The notes below the pieces were generated by a model, which searched no databases, was not told where the DNA came from, and worked only from the letters and a program-made list of their open reading frames with translations. Below, piece by piece: positions 15,528 through 22,960 of a stretch of 22,960 nt of DNA (positions within the stretch are counted from its first letter, which is position 1; each line of letters opens with the position of its first letter). The DNA is from Nitrospiraceae bacterium. GTDB taxonomy: Bacteria; Nitrospirota; Nitrospiria; Nitrospirales; UBA8639. A program made the position numbers and the translations under genes. The stretch is taken from the NCBI GenBank assembly GCA_020632595.1, contig JACKFF010000024.1, positions 1 through 22,960 of the forward strand. The letters run 5' to 3'.

Positions 15528-15785
15528 AGCACGTCTCTCCTCAAGGATGGAAAATCTGACGGAGGTGTTTAACCAAAACCCTAAAAAAAACGGAGAAAAA
15601 AGGCAATACGATTCACGAAATTTTTTAGGACAGTATGCCTTGACTCTGTATGGAAACCACCCTATTCTCAAGCCTCTCCAACCACACGTCGGGTTTCTGG
15701 CCCCTCTCCGTAGAATTTCCTTTTAGGCAGAGTACAGGGATTTTTGAGGGAAACATCTACGAGTGATTCCCGATAGGAACTCCCA

Positions 15786-17531
15786 ATGGGAAGAGGTTCT
15801 CAGAGCTCATTCATGCCGCACTTCCACCTCATCTTAATAAAAGCCTCCCATTATGACGATGATGGATATGTCATTCAGTGGAAACGGTCGGCCATTCCCT
15901 CGAATAGCCTGGCTGTTCTGCACGGTTTGGCGATGGATTGCGCACAGAGAAACATATTGGGAGAGCAGGTCAAGATCGATGTGGAGGCCTTTGATGAAAC
16001 CAATACCGTTATCCCAATTCAGAAAATCATTAAAACGATAGGAGCAGGGACCGGGGGATTGGTTGGCATTGTGGGAGTGCAAAGCAATCAATTTCCTAGG
16101 GCTACTGATATCGGGCGACAATTTTTGCGAGCAGGGATTCCGGTTGCCATTGGGGGATTCCACGTGAGTGGGTGTTTCGCCATGCTTTCTCAGTATCCTG
16201 CCGATATCCAGCAGGCGATTAACGAGGGGTTTACCCTTGTGGCTGGAGAAGCCGAAGGCCACTTGGAGGAAATTCTCCTGGACGCATTCAGAAAAACTCT
16301 AAAATCTGTCTATAACTTTATGTCTGATTTCCCCTCGCTTCAAGGTGGCCCGTTGCCATTTTTGCCTGTGAGTGTGGTTCAAAAAACCTTTCGTCGGATG
16401 TCGAGTTTTGATGCAGGACGAGGGTGCCCGTTTCAATGTAGTTTTTGCACAATTATCAATGTTCAAGGACGCACTTCTCGATGGCGATCGCCTGAGGATA
16501 TTGAAAGAATAATCAGGGCCAATCTTCAGCAAGGAGTCTGGCGTTTTTTGATTTCTGATGATGATTTCGCCAGAAATAGACAGTGGGAACCAATCCTGGA
16601 TCGAATTATCCATATGCGCGAGCAGGAAGGCCACAGGATTTCCTTGACCATTCAGGTCGACACACTCTGTCATAAAATTCCTGGTTTTATCGAAAAGGCC
16701 TATCGAGCGGGTTGTCATAATATTTTTATTGGGTTGGAAACTCTCAATCCGTTTTCGTTAACGGGAGCCAAAAAACGGCAGAATAGAATTCAAGAGTATC
16801 GAACCATGTTGCAGGCTTGGAAAAAGTACGGTTGTACTACCGTTGCTGGCTATATCATTGGGTTTCCGCAAGACTCTGTGAGTAGTGTAGCCCGCGATAT
16901 TGAGATTCTCAAAAATGAACTGCCAGTGGATCTTGTGGAGTTCTTTATCCTTACTCCCTTGCCGGGGTCGGATGACCATCTGCAGCTAGTGAAGGAGGGA
17001 GAATGGATGGATCCAGATATGAATCTTTATGATCTGGAACATCCGACCACCCACCATCCCAGAATGACAGCAGCTGAATGGAGTCACACCTATCGTCAGA
17101 CTTGGAAGGAATACTATAGCTGGGAGCATATGGAAGTCGTTATGCGACGTGCAGTGGCTACTGGTCAACCAGTGGAAAAATTGATGTTTTTTTTGTTGTG
17201 TTTTCATGGATGTTCTTTGGTGGAAGGTATTCACCCTTTAGAAGGTGGGATTTTCAGGAGGAAGCGGCGCCTGAGTCGGCGCCCGAGTTTTCCTTTGGAA
17301 AGCCCACTTATTTTTTATCCGCGAAGAATGTGGGAAGTTGTAAGGTCAGGTTTTCGGTGGTTCAATATTGGCTGGAAGTTAAATCGTCTGCGAAAGGTGA
17401 TAGAACGTAATCCTTCGAAGTTAGAATATAGTGATCTTGCCATTTCCCACACCGGAACGGAGGGAGGAGAAGATTTTGACCTTTATAGGACTTATGATCC
17501 TTTCCTTAGAAAAGGTGAAAATAACCTATGA
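15786..17531 (+). CDS. Radical SAM protein with cobalamin-binding-like N-terminus
   Basis: This 581-residue protein has an N-terminal region (about 40-170) with a B12-binding-like Rossmann pattern (GLVGIVGVQSNQFPRATDIG, then GIPVAIGGFHVSG), but I do not see the DxHxxG cobalamin motif, as in several base-off members. The radical SAM cluster motif CxxxCxxC is at Cys214, Cys218 and Cys221 (CPFQCSFC), followed by LISDDDFARN and IQVDTL, usual strands of the SAM-binding barrel. The C-terminal part (about 430-581) is basic and of unknown role. Members methylate or rearrange lipids, antibiotics or pigments; the substrate here is unknown. It is divergent from the broken lipoprotein gene and so lies at the edge of the polyene cluster. 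The ATG at 15786 has a weak AGGA site; Met10 (15813) is an alternative start. Confidence 0.85.
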   Translation: MGRGSQSSFMPHFHLILIKASHYDDDGYVIQWKRSAIPSNSLAVLHGLAMDCAQRNILGEQVKIDVEAFDETNTVIPIQKIIKTIGAGTGGLVGIVGVQSNQFPRATDIGRQFLRAGIPVAIGGFHVSGCFAMLSQYPADIQQAINEGFTLVAGEAEGHLEEILLDAFRKTLKSVYNFMSDFPSLQGGPLPFLPVSVVQKTFRRMSSFDAGRGCPFQCSFCTIINVQGRTSRWRSPEDIERIIRANLQQGVWRFLISDDDFARNRQWEPILDRIIHMREQEGHRISLTIQVDTLCHKIPGFIEKAYRAGCHNIFIGLETLNPFSLTGAKKRQNRIQEYRTMLQAWKKYGCTTVAGYIIGFPQDSVSSVARDIEILKNELPVDLVEFFILTPLPGSDDHLQLVKEGEWMDPDMNLYDLEHPTTHHPRMTAAEWSHTYRQTWKEYYSWEHMEVVMRRAVATGQPVEKLMFFLLCFHGCSLVEGIHPLEGGIFRRKRRLSRRPSFPLESPLIFYPRRMWEVVRSGFRWFNIGWKLNRLRKVIERNPSKLEYSDLAISHTGTEGGEDFDLYRTYDPFLRKGENNL

Positions 17532-17551
17532 TCATTTTTAGGGTTATTTTC
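17517..17551. terminator. Hairpin at the end of the radical SAM gene
   Basis: A perfect 10-bp inverted repeat (17517-17526 and 17542-17551, GAAAATAACC / GGTTATTTTC) spans the stop codon at 17529-17531. It is AT-rich and no T-run follows it, apart from the T residues within the arm, so its strength as a terminator is doubtful. Confidence 0.35.
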
Positions 17552-17866
17552 AAGAGGTCATGGGATTAAGGAATGGAAGTGTGATCGCGTTTCACAATGA
17601 GGTGAGTTCTGCGGGAAGTGGGGGAATGGCCCTGTTGTTTAAGGACCACCGGTCAGTCTGGTTTTTCTGGACAAAAAAGATTGAGAATTTCTTATTTATA
17701 TCCGCTCCCATGAAAAATTTTCTGTAATAGCGGGAGAACCTGGGGTTCCGGAAAATATGAAATTCCAGGGGTGAGAAATGGTAATGAGAGTTTTCGGTAA
17801 ATGACTGGGAGTATAAGATTCAGAATTGTTGTGTAGGAGTATTGTGACGGGAAGAATGTGGTGGAA
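17552..17866. other. Intergenic region without a gene
   Basis: About 315 nt between the radical SAM gene and the convergent small lipoprotein-like gene. I see no plausible coding frame. It contains one modest hairpin near 17738-17771 (CCTGGGGTT paired with AATTCCAGG, two G-T pairs) without a T-run. Nothing else is supported. Confidence 0.5.
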
Positions 17867-18172
17867 TTATGTTTTTTGACTTTCTGTGATATAGAACCTG
17901 GCCCGTTTTATTTTATCGAGGCAATTAGGGTATTTATCGAACTGTTGTTGCATCTTGGCTGCACTCAATAAGGTCGCGGCTTTGGACCAATTGACCGAAC
18001 CACTGAACCCATTAGTCTTAGCCTGTTCCAGTTCCTGAAACGCGGTGTCTAATCCTTTCTTGCATTGTGACGCCATCTGTGGGTCTCTTGGGGCCCCGGC
18101 ACAGTTGAGAAGGTTAAAACATATAAGAGATCCAAGGATGAAAACGGAGAGTCGTAACGGGTGGCCGACCAT
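17867..18172 (-). CDS. Small exported, probably lipidated, helical protein
   Basis: This 101-residue protein has an N-terminal signal (MVGHPLRLSVFILGSLICF) ending in LLNCAG, a possible but imperfect lipobox (Asn at -1) with Cys24. The mature part is mostly helical, with two further Cys residues (37 and about 83) and repeated Lys/Gln/Ala (ATLLSAAKMQQQFDKYPNCLDKIKRARFYI). The pattern recalls short DUF4398-like or TPR-like periplasmic proteins, but I cannot name a family. An AAGGA site lies 6 nt before the ATG. It is downstream of the methyltransferase on the same strand. Confidence 0.7.
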   Translation of the reverse strand: MVGHPLRLSVFILGSLICFNLLNCAGAPRDPQMASQCKKGLDTAFQELEQAKTNGFSGSVNWSKAATLLSAAKMQQQFDKYPNCLDKIKRARFYITESQKT

Positions 18173-18520
18173 GGGGTATCCTTTTTGTCTAGAGATTTTT
18201 CTTGGCCAAGGCTAAGGTTTCTCGAACGATATTGGCCAACATGATGGGCAGCAATGTGTCGGTGGATTTGGACGGTAAAAAGATGTCTACCATGTTAAAG
18301 GTCAGTGTAAACACAATATCTTCAAATGTAAGAAAGAAACCAGGTTATCAACAGAACCTTCGGTTTCTTGTTTTCAAATCTTTATTCCGTTACAAAGGCG
18401 GATCATATGTGTAAGGGAATTCACTGGCGTGAAAATGAATCACTAAAGTAACGGTTGAACCGGATTGCGATATACTTTGATTCTCCATGGGTACATAGAC
18501 GAGGAAAAGGAAGAAGGTTC
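18173..18520 (-). other. Inter-gene stretch with two short open frames of unclear status
   Basis: Between the methyltransferase stop and the small lipoprotein start lie two short minus-strand frames. One starts at ATG 18488 and ends at 18390 (32 codons, MENQSISQSGSTVTLVIHFH...). The other ends at TAG 18189, just 16 nt before the lipoprotein ATG, with an ATG at 18293 (34 residues) or GTG at 18314, ending ANIVRETLALAKKNL. The second looks protein-like and has operon-like spacing, but neither has a convincing ribosome binding site. They may be remnants of a decayed gene or chance frames. Confidence 0.3.
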
Positions 18521-19306
18521 CTAAGCAAGGGTTGCTGGGGATTCTCTTTTTTGGGCGATATAATCTCTTATTAATCCTCCGACTAGAGCTTGCTCCTGGC
18601 AATGGGAAAATCCTGAGTCTCTCAGGGCTTGAATGATGGTTCCCGGACTCACACAGTGCTGGATCGTTTCCCAATAATATCTCATGAGAATATGAGCTTG
18701 AGGGTTCCGTGTGCGAAGGTAGGATAATCTGGGCACAACCCACTTCAAAAAAAACCGACTGAGATGGAAGCTGAGAACAGAATCAGGCTTTGAAATTTCC
18801 AATATGACAATCTTTCCTTCTTGTTTTAACACTCGCCAATATTCCTGGAATGTGTGATTCAGGTCCGAAACATGACGAAGAGCATAGCCCATCACAACAA
18901 AATCAAAATAACCTTCCCTAAATGGGAGTGCTTCGGCAATCCCTCGTACTGTTTGGGTAACACCTTTTTGATGGCATACGTTTAACATTCCAATGCTGGG
19001 GTCCAATCCGATGACCAGACCAGTCTCCCCCACGAGCTTTTTTGCGCAAATGGACAGGGTCCCAGGTCCACAAGCCACATCGAGTACCTTGTTCGATTCC
19101 TTAATGCCTGCCAGACGAAGGGCGTGTTCCCGGTACCAATTCCCGGACCCAAAAGACAGCATTTGGCTTATCCAATCATAGTCCGGAGCGACCTGATCGA
19201 ATTGGCCAGAGAGGGTATGGCGGCGTTGAGCGTCTGATCGATGATACTCCGATAGAATAGGATGGGGGTTGAGCGAGGGACTTTTGAGGGAGGGCTGGGA
19301 GTTCAT
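18521..19306 (-). CDS. UbiE/COQ5-like SAM-dependent methyltransferase
   Basis: This 261-residue class I methyltransferase has motif I VLDVACGPGTLSICAKKL (74-91), GLDPSIGML (motif II, about 99-107), FDFVVMGYALRHVSD (about 134-148, motif IV region) and LKQEGKIVILEISKP, the typical UbiE/MenG C-terminal block, followed by a membrane-adjacent FHLSRFFLKWVVPRL. UbiE-type enzymes C-methylate quinone rings; genomic context (an aryl polyene locus nearby) also allows methylation of an aryl head group, a step known in several aryl polyene clusters. Which is true cannot be told from the sequence. The N-terminus has about 25 residues of low-complexity leader before SDAQRRHTLSGQFDQVAPDYDW. The Shine-Dalgarno is weak. 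Confidence 0.87.
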   Translation of the reverse strand: MNSQPSLKSPSLNPHPILSEYHRSDAQRRHTLSGQFDQVAPDYDWISQMLSFGSGNWYREHALRLAGIKESNKVLDVACGPGTLSICAKKLVGETGLVIGLDPSIGMLNVCHQKGVTQTVRGIAEALPFREGYFDFVVMGYALRHVSDLNHTFQEYWRVLKQEGKIVILEISKPDSVLSFHLSRFFLKWVVPRLSYLRTRNPQAHILMRYYWETIQHCVSPGTIIQALRDSGFSHCQEQALVGGLIRDYIAQKRESPATLA

Positions 19307-19485
19307 TCAGGATTCTGTGACGGTTCGCAGGAAATTTTGGGAAATTCGATAAATCACATTGACACGTTGAACGGGCGTTGACCTCAATAAGGTTACCACA
19401 AACTGACTTTTCTTTGATTAAGAGGATTTAATGACCGAAGCCATGGCGAATAAGAAGTGCGAATGAGTAAAGATAGAGAATTGTA

Positions 19486-21384
19486 CTAAAAATATCCTAG
19501 CAGGGAAATGTTCCACTGATTATCGTGATGATGATGAGTCAGGGTCGAACGAATGGCCAAATTTTTCCCCAAAGTCCAGCGTTGCCCGATTGAAATGGGG
19601 ATGTCGTCTGAACGGTCGCCAAGGGCATAGTACAGGTATCCTGCGGATATAAACCATTTCCAGTTGTTGGTGATCGTGGCGGTCATCCCGGCAGTTACCC
19701 CTCCTCCAATACGATGATTTTCATTGAAGGCTCCGCTCACATTGGCATCGATCTCCCCAAAAAGGAAAAAGACTTCGTGTTGGAACATTCGAGTTTCGAA
19801 GGCTCCACCGATTCCTGCATTGAAATTCCCGTTAGAGCAAAGAGTGCACGAACGTATAGTGATGGTGTTCATCTCGAATCGTATTTTCCATGAAGGGGAT
19901 CGAAACCATGAATCTAGGGGAGATAAAGATAAAATATTTCCTAGGGTGAAACGTTCCAATCGTAGCTGATTATTATGATGGTAATGCCGGAGGGCCAGAT
20001 CACCTAATTCAATTTGAGCGTTTGGGGCATAGCCTTGATCCGGGTCCAAGAGATCATGATAGACAGCACGGAAAGAGATTTCTTCAAAGTAGCTATGGTT
20101 GCGCCAGCCAAATCCGGTATTGATTCGGAACGTGCCATGGCCTAATTCAGGGGAAGAAAAATAGGGTTTGACTTGAAAAGTCGACGAAGGAATGGGGATG
20201 AGACTTCTACTCACCAGTAGCTGGGAGTTATTTTGTTGATATTCTTGACGGTTTGATGGGTCTTTCGCTGATCGAAAACGAAAAAGATCTGTGGCGGTGT
20301 CCAACAGGAAAATTTGACGATCTGTGGGTAAGACTCGAAATCGGTCGGCTTCTGTAGTGGAGGGGTTATGAACAATCTCTGAAAAGATCTCTCTCTCGTT
20401 TATGGAAATTTCCTCGAGTTTTCGTTTGAGTTGCGTACTGCGGGCTGGCCGGTACGCCACATCACTAATCAAGGCTTTTTGATAAAAGAGGTGCCTGATC
20501 GTATCACTGGGAATCGTCCAAAAATGAAAGGAATCGGTCAGGTGCAGTGAAGGGTCGGCTATCTCCAGTAAAGAAAGAATGTGGTATGCGCAATTTTCTT
20601 TAAAATAATAATAGAAAAAATAGGCGTTTCCCAATTCCCAGGTGTGTTTGAGTAAATGAAGGACCTGCTGCGTAGAAAAATTTAACCGGTATTCCCAAAT
20701 ATCCCGATTTTCAATGTCTCGATATTCTTGGACTTTCAGATAGTAGGGGATTGTGGAAAAAAATCCTTTATAGCCTCCAAACACGCCTTTATACGCATAT
20801 TCTAGCCCCGGGTTGGGGGGCACCTCAGCGGCGAAGTTAATGGTATAGGCGAGGATTCTCGTTTGTTCTGTTTGACCCACCTGATCAATTCGGAGAAAAG
20901 TATGCCCGAACATTGAAGCTGGATTATTCATAAAGGCTGAGGGAAAAATGAGAGTGACCGAAGCAGGGTTCAATTCCTTGAGCCAGCGATGAAACCGGTC
21001 ACATGTCTGTGGCGGGAAATTATTTTCCTTAAATTGGAGTTGCTCTTTAAGCCATTCATACCGGGCGATAAATGCGCAACGTGCCGGTTGTTGGGAGCGT
21101 CCTACCAGGCGATCGGAGAAAAAATGCCTGAGCGTAGCCTCTAATTCGGCCTGCGGATTTGTTTTTCCATCAGGTGCCAGGAAGAAACCTGGATCGTCGA
21201 TTTCACTCGTATATCCCGGACCGGTGTTTTTTCGATAGTGAACCAGGAGGTGCCAAAATCTTTCCTTATGCAGTTGAAGTTGGGAAGATTGAAGAAGAAG
21301 CGTGGAGAGGTAGGCAGAGGACTCCTGGCCAAAAGAGGAGGAGTGAAACAAGAACAGGAAAAGAAAAAGAAAAGTAACTAACAC
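19486..21384 (-). CDS. DUF4105 / Lnb N-terminal periplasmic domain protein
   Basis: This 632-residue exported protein has a signal-like start (MLVTFLFLFLFLFHSSSFGQ) that unusually lacks positive residues. The N-terminal half carries the DUF4105 (Lnb) pattern: SVTLIFPSAFMNNPASMFGHTFLRID (His161) and YYFKENCAYHILSLLE (Cys265, His268), consistent with a papain-like Cys/His site. The C-terminal 250 residues are rich in alternating beta strands with terminal aromatic residues, ending LLGYF, as in outer-membrane barrels. So it is probably an outer-membrane-anchored enzyme with a periplasmic catalytic domain; substrate unknown. The start is a GTG at 21384, right after the terminator of the DUF3015 gene, with no visible Shine-Dalgarno. 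Confidence 0.8.
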   Translation of the reverse strand: MLVTFLFLFLFLFHSSSFGQESSAYLSTLLLQSSQLQLHKERFWHLLVHYRKNTGPGYTSEIDDPGFFLAPDGKTNPQAELEATLRHFFSDRLVGRSQQPARCAFIARYEWLKEQLQFKENNFPPQTCDRFHRWLKELNPASVTLIFPSAFMNNPASMFGHTFLRIDQVGQTEQTRILAYTINFAAEVPPNPGLEYAYKGVFGGYKGFFSTIPYYLKVQEYRDIENRDIWEYRLNFSTQQVLHLLKHTWELGNAYFFYYYFKENCAYHILSLLEIADPSLHLTDSFHFWTIPSDTIRHLFYQKALISDVAYRPARSTQLKRKLEEISINEREIFSEIVHNPSTTEADRFRVLPTDRQIFLLDTATDLFRFRSAKDPSNRQEYQQNNSQLLVSRSLIPIPSSTFQVKPYFSSPELGHGTFRINTGFGWRNHSYFEEISFRAVYHDLLDPDQGYAPNAQIELGDLALRHYHHNNQLRLERFTLGNILSLSPLDSWFRSPSWKIRFEMNTITIRSCTLCSNGNFNAGIGGAFETRMFQHEVFFLFGEIDANVSGAFNENHRIGGGVTAGMTATITNNWKWFISAGYLYYALGDRSDDIPISIGQRWTLGKNLAIRSTLTHHHHDNQWNISLLGYF

Positions 21385-21393
21385 ATGGAAGAA

Positions 21394-21427
21394 AAAGGCT
21401 CCGATACCTACATGGATCGGAGCCTTT
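21394..21427 (-). terminator. Rho-independent terminator of the DUF3015 gene
   Basis: A perfect 12-bp stem (21394-21405 with 21416-21427) around a 10-nt loop, followed on the minus strand by a T-run (TTTTTC). It begins 6 nt after the DUF3015 stop codon at 21434 and ends about 9 nt before the next gene's GTG. Confidence 0.85.
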
Positions 21428-21433
21428 CCGAGG

Positions 21434-21946
21434 TTATCGAGCTGCAGTGGCTTTGGCTAGCACGGGATGTGCTCCCATGGCGTCATAAATCGCTTTAATG
21501 ACGGCTTTGGGAGAGTTTTCCCCGGTTTTGATAAGGGAAGTGAATTTTTCTTGAGTCAATGAAAAGAAGGCTTCCTGCTGGTCAGCCGGAACTTCCATTA
21601 AAGTAGCGAGAGAGGTCAAGTGCTCACCTTGGCCTTGAGCCATTTCCTGGGCCAGATTGTCAAAATTTAATGCAGCAAAAACATTGGCTTTCTCCGAAGA
21701 AAACACCACTCCATCGTTGGTACAGCCGGAAGTTCCGGAGCTAATCGCAAACGTGTTATATCCGGTTGCATTCGTCGTAGCCATTAAAACTTGTGGTCCG
21801 ATGTGTTGCGGGTTGGGGTAATTTTCCCAAGCAATCTTCCCAAGCCCACAACCGGGCCCGGAGTCTGGATGCCCGGCAAACGCCAGACCCATTCCACTTA
21901 TAAGTAGCGCAATTGTCATCAAAACAACTAGGTGTAGTTTAACCAT
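21434..21946 (-). CDS. DUF3015 family exported protein
   Basis: This 170-residue protein has a cleavable signal peptide (MVKLHLVVLMTIALLISGMGLAFA, cut before GHPD). The mature part shows the DUF3015 pattern: PGCGLGKIAW, MATTNAT, TFAISSGTSGCTNDGV and a C-terminal helical region (EKANVFAALNFDNLAQEMAQG...). Two Cys residues, in GCGLG and SGCTN, may form a disulfide. DUF3015 proteins are periplasmic and of unknown function. The start at 21946 is set by a strong AAAGGAGGAG site; the frame is open further upstream but without a good start. It is a tandem paralogue of the next gene (22036-22545) and is followed by a strong terminator. Confidence 0.9.
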   Translation of the reverse strand: MVKLHLVVLMTIALLISGMGLAFAGHPDSGPGCGLGKIAWENYPNPQHIGPQVLMATTNATGYNTFAISSGTSGCTNDGVVFSSEKANVFAALNFDNLAQEMAQGQGEHLTSLATLMEVPADQQEAFFSLTQEKFTSLIKTGENSPKAVIKAIYDAMGAHPVLAKATAAR

Positions 21947-21950
21947 GTGT

Positions 21951-21960
21951 CTCCTCCTTT
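21951..21960 (-). promoter_or_regulatory. Strong ribosome binding site, downstream DUF3015 gene
   Basis: Reads AAAGGAGGAG on the minus strand, 4 nt before the ATG at 21946. It fixes the start and predicts high translation. Confidence 0.75.
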
Positions 21961-22035
21961 GAAAGTGAGATAAAGGGGCAATTGGGTGAAGGCAGTATTC
22001 TAGCAAGTTCGCACGCTATGACAAGTTTGCAATTC

Positions 22036-22545
22036 TTAATTGCTCAAAGCAACTACGGAGGATTGAAGTTGAATCTCTAACGTATTCCAGAGAGTTTCTA
22101 TCAGAGCCCTTGCTGGACTAGAACCCTGTTTGATGAATCGTAAGAACTGTTTTTGGGTTTTAATAAAAAATTCGGGGCGATCATCCACGGGAATGTTCAG
22201 AATTTGGGCAAGAGAGGCCAAGTGTTCCCCCCCGCCTTGGGCCAAATCTTGAGTAATGTCTTGAAACTGGAGGGTAGCAAAGACCCTTGCCTTTTCAGAG
22301 GAAAGAATAACCCCATCATTGGTACAGCCGGATGTTCCAGAGCTGATGCCGAACGTTTGAGATCCTAGGGTTGCATTTGTTGTGGCCATGGCGATTTGAG
22401 GGCCGATATTCTGTTGATTGGGATAATCACCCCAAGCGAGTTTTCCCAACCCACATCCAGGTCCCGTGTCCGGATGTGCTGCATAAGCTGGGGTGGTTAT
22501 CCAGAAAAACAGAAAAAATATGCTGAGAAATTGCCTTAATTTCAT
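22036..22545 (-). CDS. DUF3015 family exported protein, tandem paralogue
   Basis: This 169-residue protein has a signal peptide (MKLRQFLSIFFLFFWITTPAYA, cut before AHPD) and the same blocks as its neighbour: PGCGLGKLAWGDYPNQQ, IGPQIAMATTNAT, TFGISSGTSGCTNDGV, EKARVFATLQF and GEHLASLAQIL. The two proteins align without large gaps up to the last 25 residues, so they arose by tandem duplication. The ATG at 22545 is preferred because of an AAGGAG site (22552-22557) 6 nt upstream; an upstream in-frame ATG at 22569 lacks one. Ninety nt separate it from the downstream copy, and no terminator is visible between them. Confidence 0.9.
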   Translation of the reverse strand: MKLRQFLSIFFLFFWITTPAYAAHPDTGPGCGLGKLAWGDYPNQQNIGPQIAMATTNATLGSQTFGISSGTSGCTNDGVILSSEKARVFATLQFQDITQDLAQGGGEHLASLAQILNIPVDDRPEFFIKTQKQFLRFIKQGSSPARALIETLWNTLEIQLQSSVVALSN

Positions 22546-22551
22546 AGCCTG

Positions 22552-22557
22552 CTCCTT
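22552..22557 (-). promoter_or_regulatory. Ribosome binding site, upstream DUF3015 gene
   Basis: Reads AAGGAG on the minus strand, 6 nt before the ATG at 22545, and decides between two in-frame ATG codons. Confidence 0.6.
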
Positions 22558-22713
22558 AATTGGGAACATTGACTTAGGCCAGAATATCGGAGCAGAGTTT
22601 ACCAGAATTGCCTAGCAGGGCAATATAAAGTCGCACTTATATTTTTATATTAATTCGAGACGAAGAAAAATTAGGGGGCCAGTTTGATTATCTGCCATCT
22701 ATCAACAGCACTA

Positions 22714-22960
22714 TTAAACTGTGGCTTTTTCTAAGGAGCGGAATCGTGGTTGTTCTCCCAATGATATCTGGAGTTTTGTTTGTAGTTGATGAAGAGTGTG
22801 ATGTCCCTCTTTATATCGAGGATGTAACACGGTGAGTTCTTGTAAGGTTGTTAGGGCCTGTTCAATTTGTCCGGTTTCCATAAGCAGATTTGCCAAGTGT
22901 AGCCATCCGGACAGATGGTGAGGGTTGTGCCTTACGACAGATTGCAGGGTGGCAATGGCT
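22714..22960 (-). CDS. TPR-repeat protein, C-terminal part (partial)
   Basis: The frame is open from the right window edge to a stop at 22714, about 81 codons. It reads as tetratricopeptide repeats: one repeat around SGWLHLANLLMETGQIEQALTTLQ with the usual W/L/G/A spacing, flanked by AIATLQSVVRHNPHH before and ELTVLHPRYKEGHHTL after. The tail (SLGEQPRFRSLEKATV) is non-repeat. The rest of the protein lies outside the window, so any catalytic domain cannot be seen. A start at the Met within the window is not plausible because the repeat pattern continues upstream. Confidence 0.75.
   Translation of the reverse strand, partial: AIATLQSVVRHNPHHLSGWLHLANLLMETGQIEQALTTLQELTVLHPRYKEGHHTLHQLQTKLQISLGEQPRFRSLEKATV

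Noticed and set aside
18202..18414. A 70-codon plus-strand frame
   Set aside because: It has no ribosome binding site, is composed of low-information residues, and lies opposite a more operon-like minus-strand frame.
22607..22624. Short inverted repeat ATTGCC...GGCAAT upstream of the DUF3015 pair
   Set aside because: A 6-bp arm is easily found by chance and it has no T-run; an operator role cannot be supported.
1..22960. CRISPR arrays, tRNA/rRNA genes, insertion sequences, integrases
   Set aside because: No regular spaced repeats, tRNA cloverleaf, rRNA conserved blocks or transposase/integrase motifs were seen on either strand.

Overview
The window comes from a diderm (Gram-negative-type) bacterium. 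It encodes several lipoproteins with lipoboxes, a LolA-like carrier, an LpxL-like acyltransferase and an outer-membrane-type beta-rich protein. Base composition looks balanced, and genes are tightly packed with many 4-nt start/stop overlaps. I could not fix the taxonomy without a search; the mix of families would fit Nitrospirota or a proteobacterium, and this is only an impression.

The core (about 3.3-15.5 kb, minus strand) is a type II polyketide/fatty-acid-like operon of the aryl polyene (APE) / xanthomonadin / flexirubin kind. In transcription order it holds: a lipoprotein gene broken by an in-frame TGA, one acyl carrier protein, an AMP-dependent acyl/aryl ligase, a FabZ-like hot-dog dehydratase, an LpxL-like acyltransferase, a LolA-like protein, an MMPL/RND exporter, a halogenase-like flavoprotein, a ketosynthase, a short chain-length-factor-like ketosynthase, a second hot-dog dehydratase, a FabG-like ketoreductase and a family 2 glycosyltransferase.

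Convergent to it on the plus strand (0.2-3.2 kb) lie a second halogenase-like flavoprotein, a chorismatase of the FkbO/Hyg5/XanB2 family, and a small lipoprotein followed by a clear terminator. The inferred pathway is: chorismate to 3- or 4-hydroxybenzoate (chorismatase); activation and loading (ligase, ACP); rounds of malonyl extension by KS/CLF, reduction by KR and dehydration by two DHs without enoyl reduction, giving a conjugated aryl polyene; tailoring by two flavin enzymes, possibly halogenation; then attachment to a lipid or sugar carrier and export (glycosyltransferase, acyltransferase, LolA-like protein, MMPL pump).

To the right (15.8-17.5 kb, plus strand) is a radical SAM protein with a cobalamin-binding-like N-terminus, divergent from the operon. 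Then on the minus strand come a small lipoprotein-like gene, a UbiE-like methyltransferase, a large DUF4105/Lnb-type protein, two tandem DUF3015 paralogues with a strong terminator, and the 3' part of a TPR protein that runs off the window. No rRNA, tRNA, CRISPR array, insertion sequence or integrase was seen.
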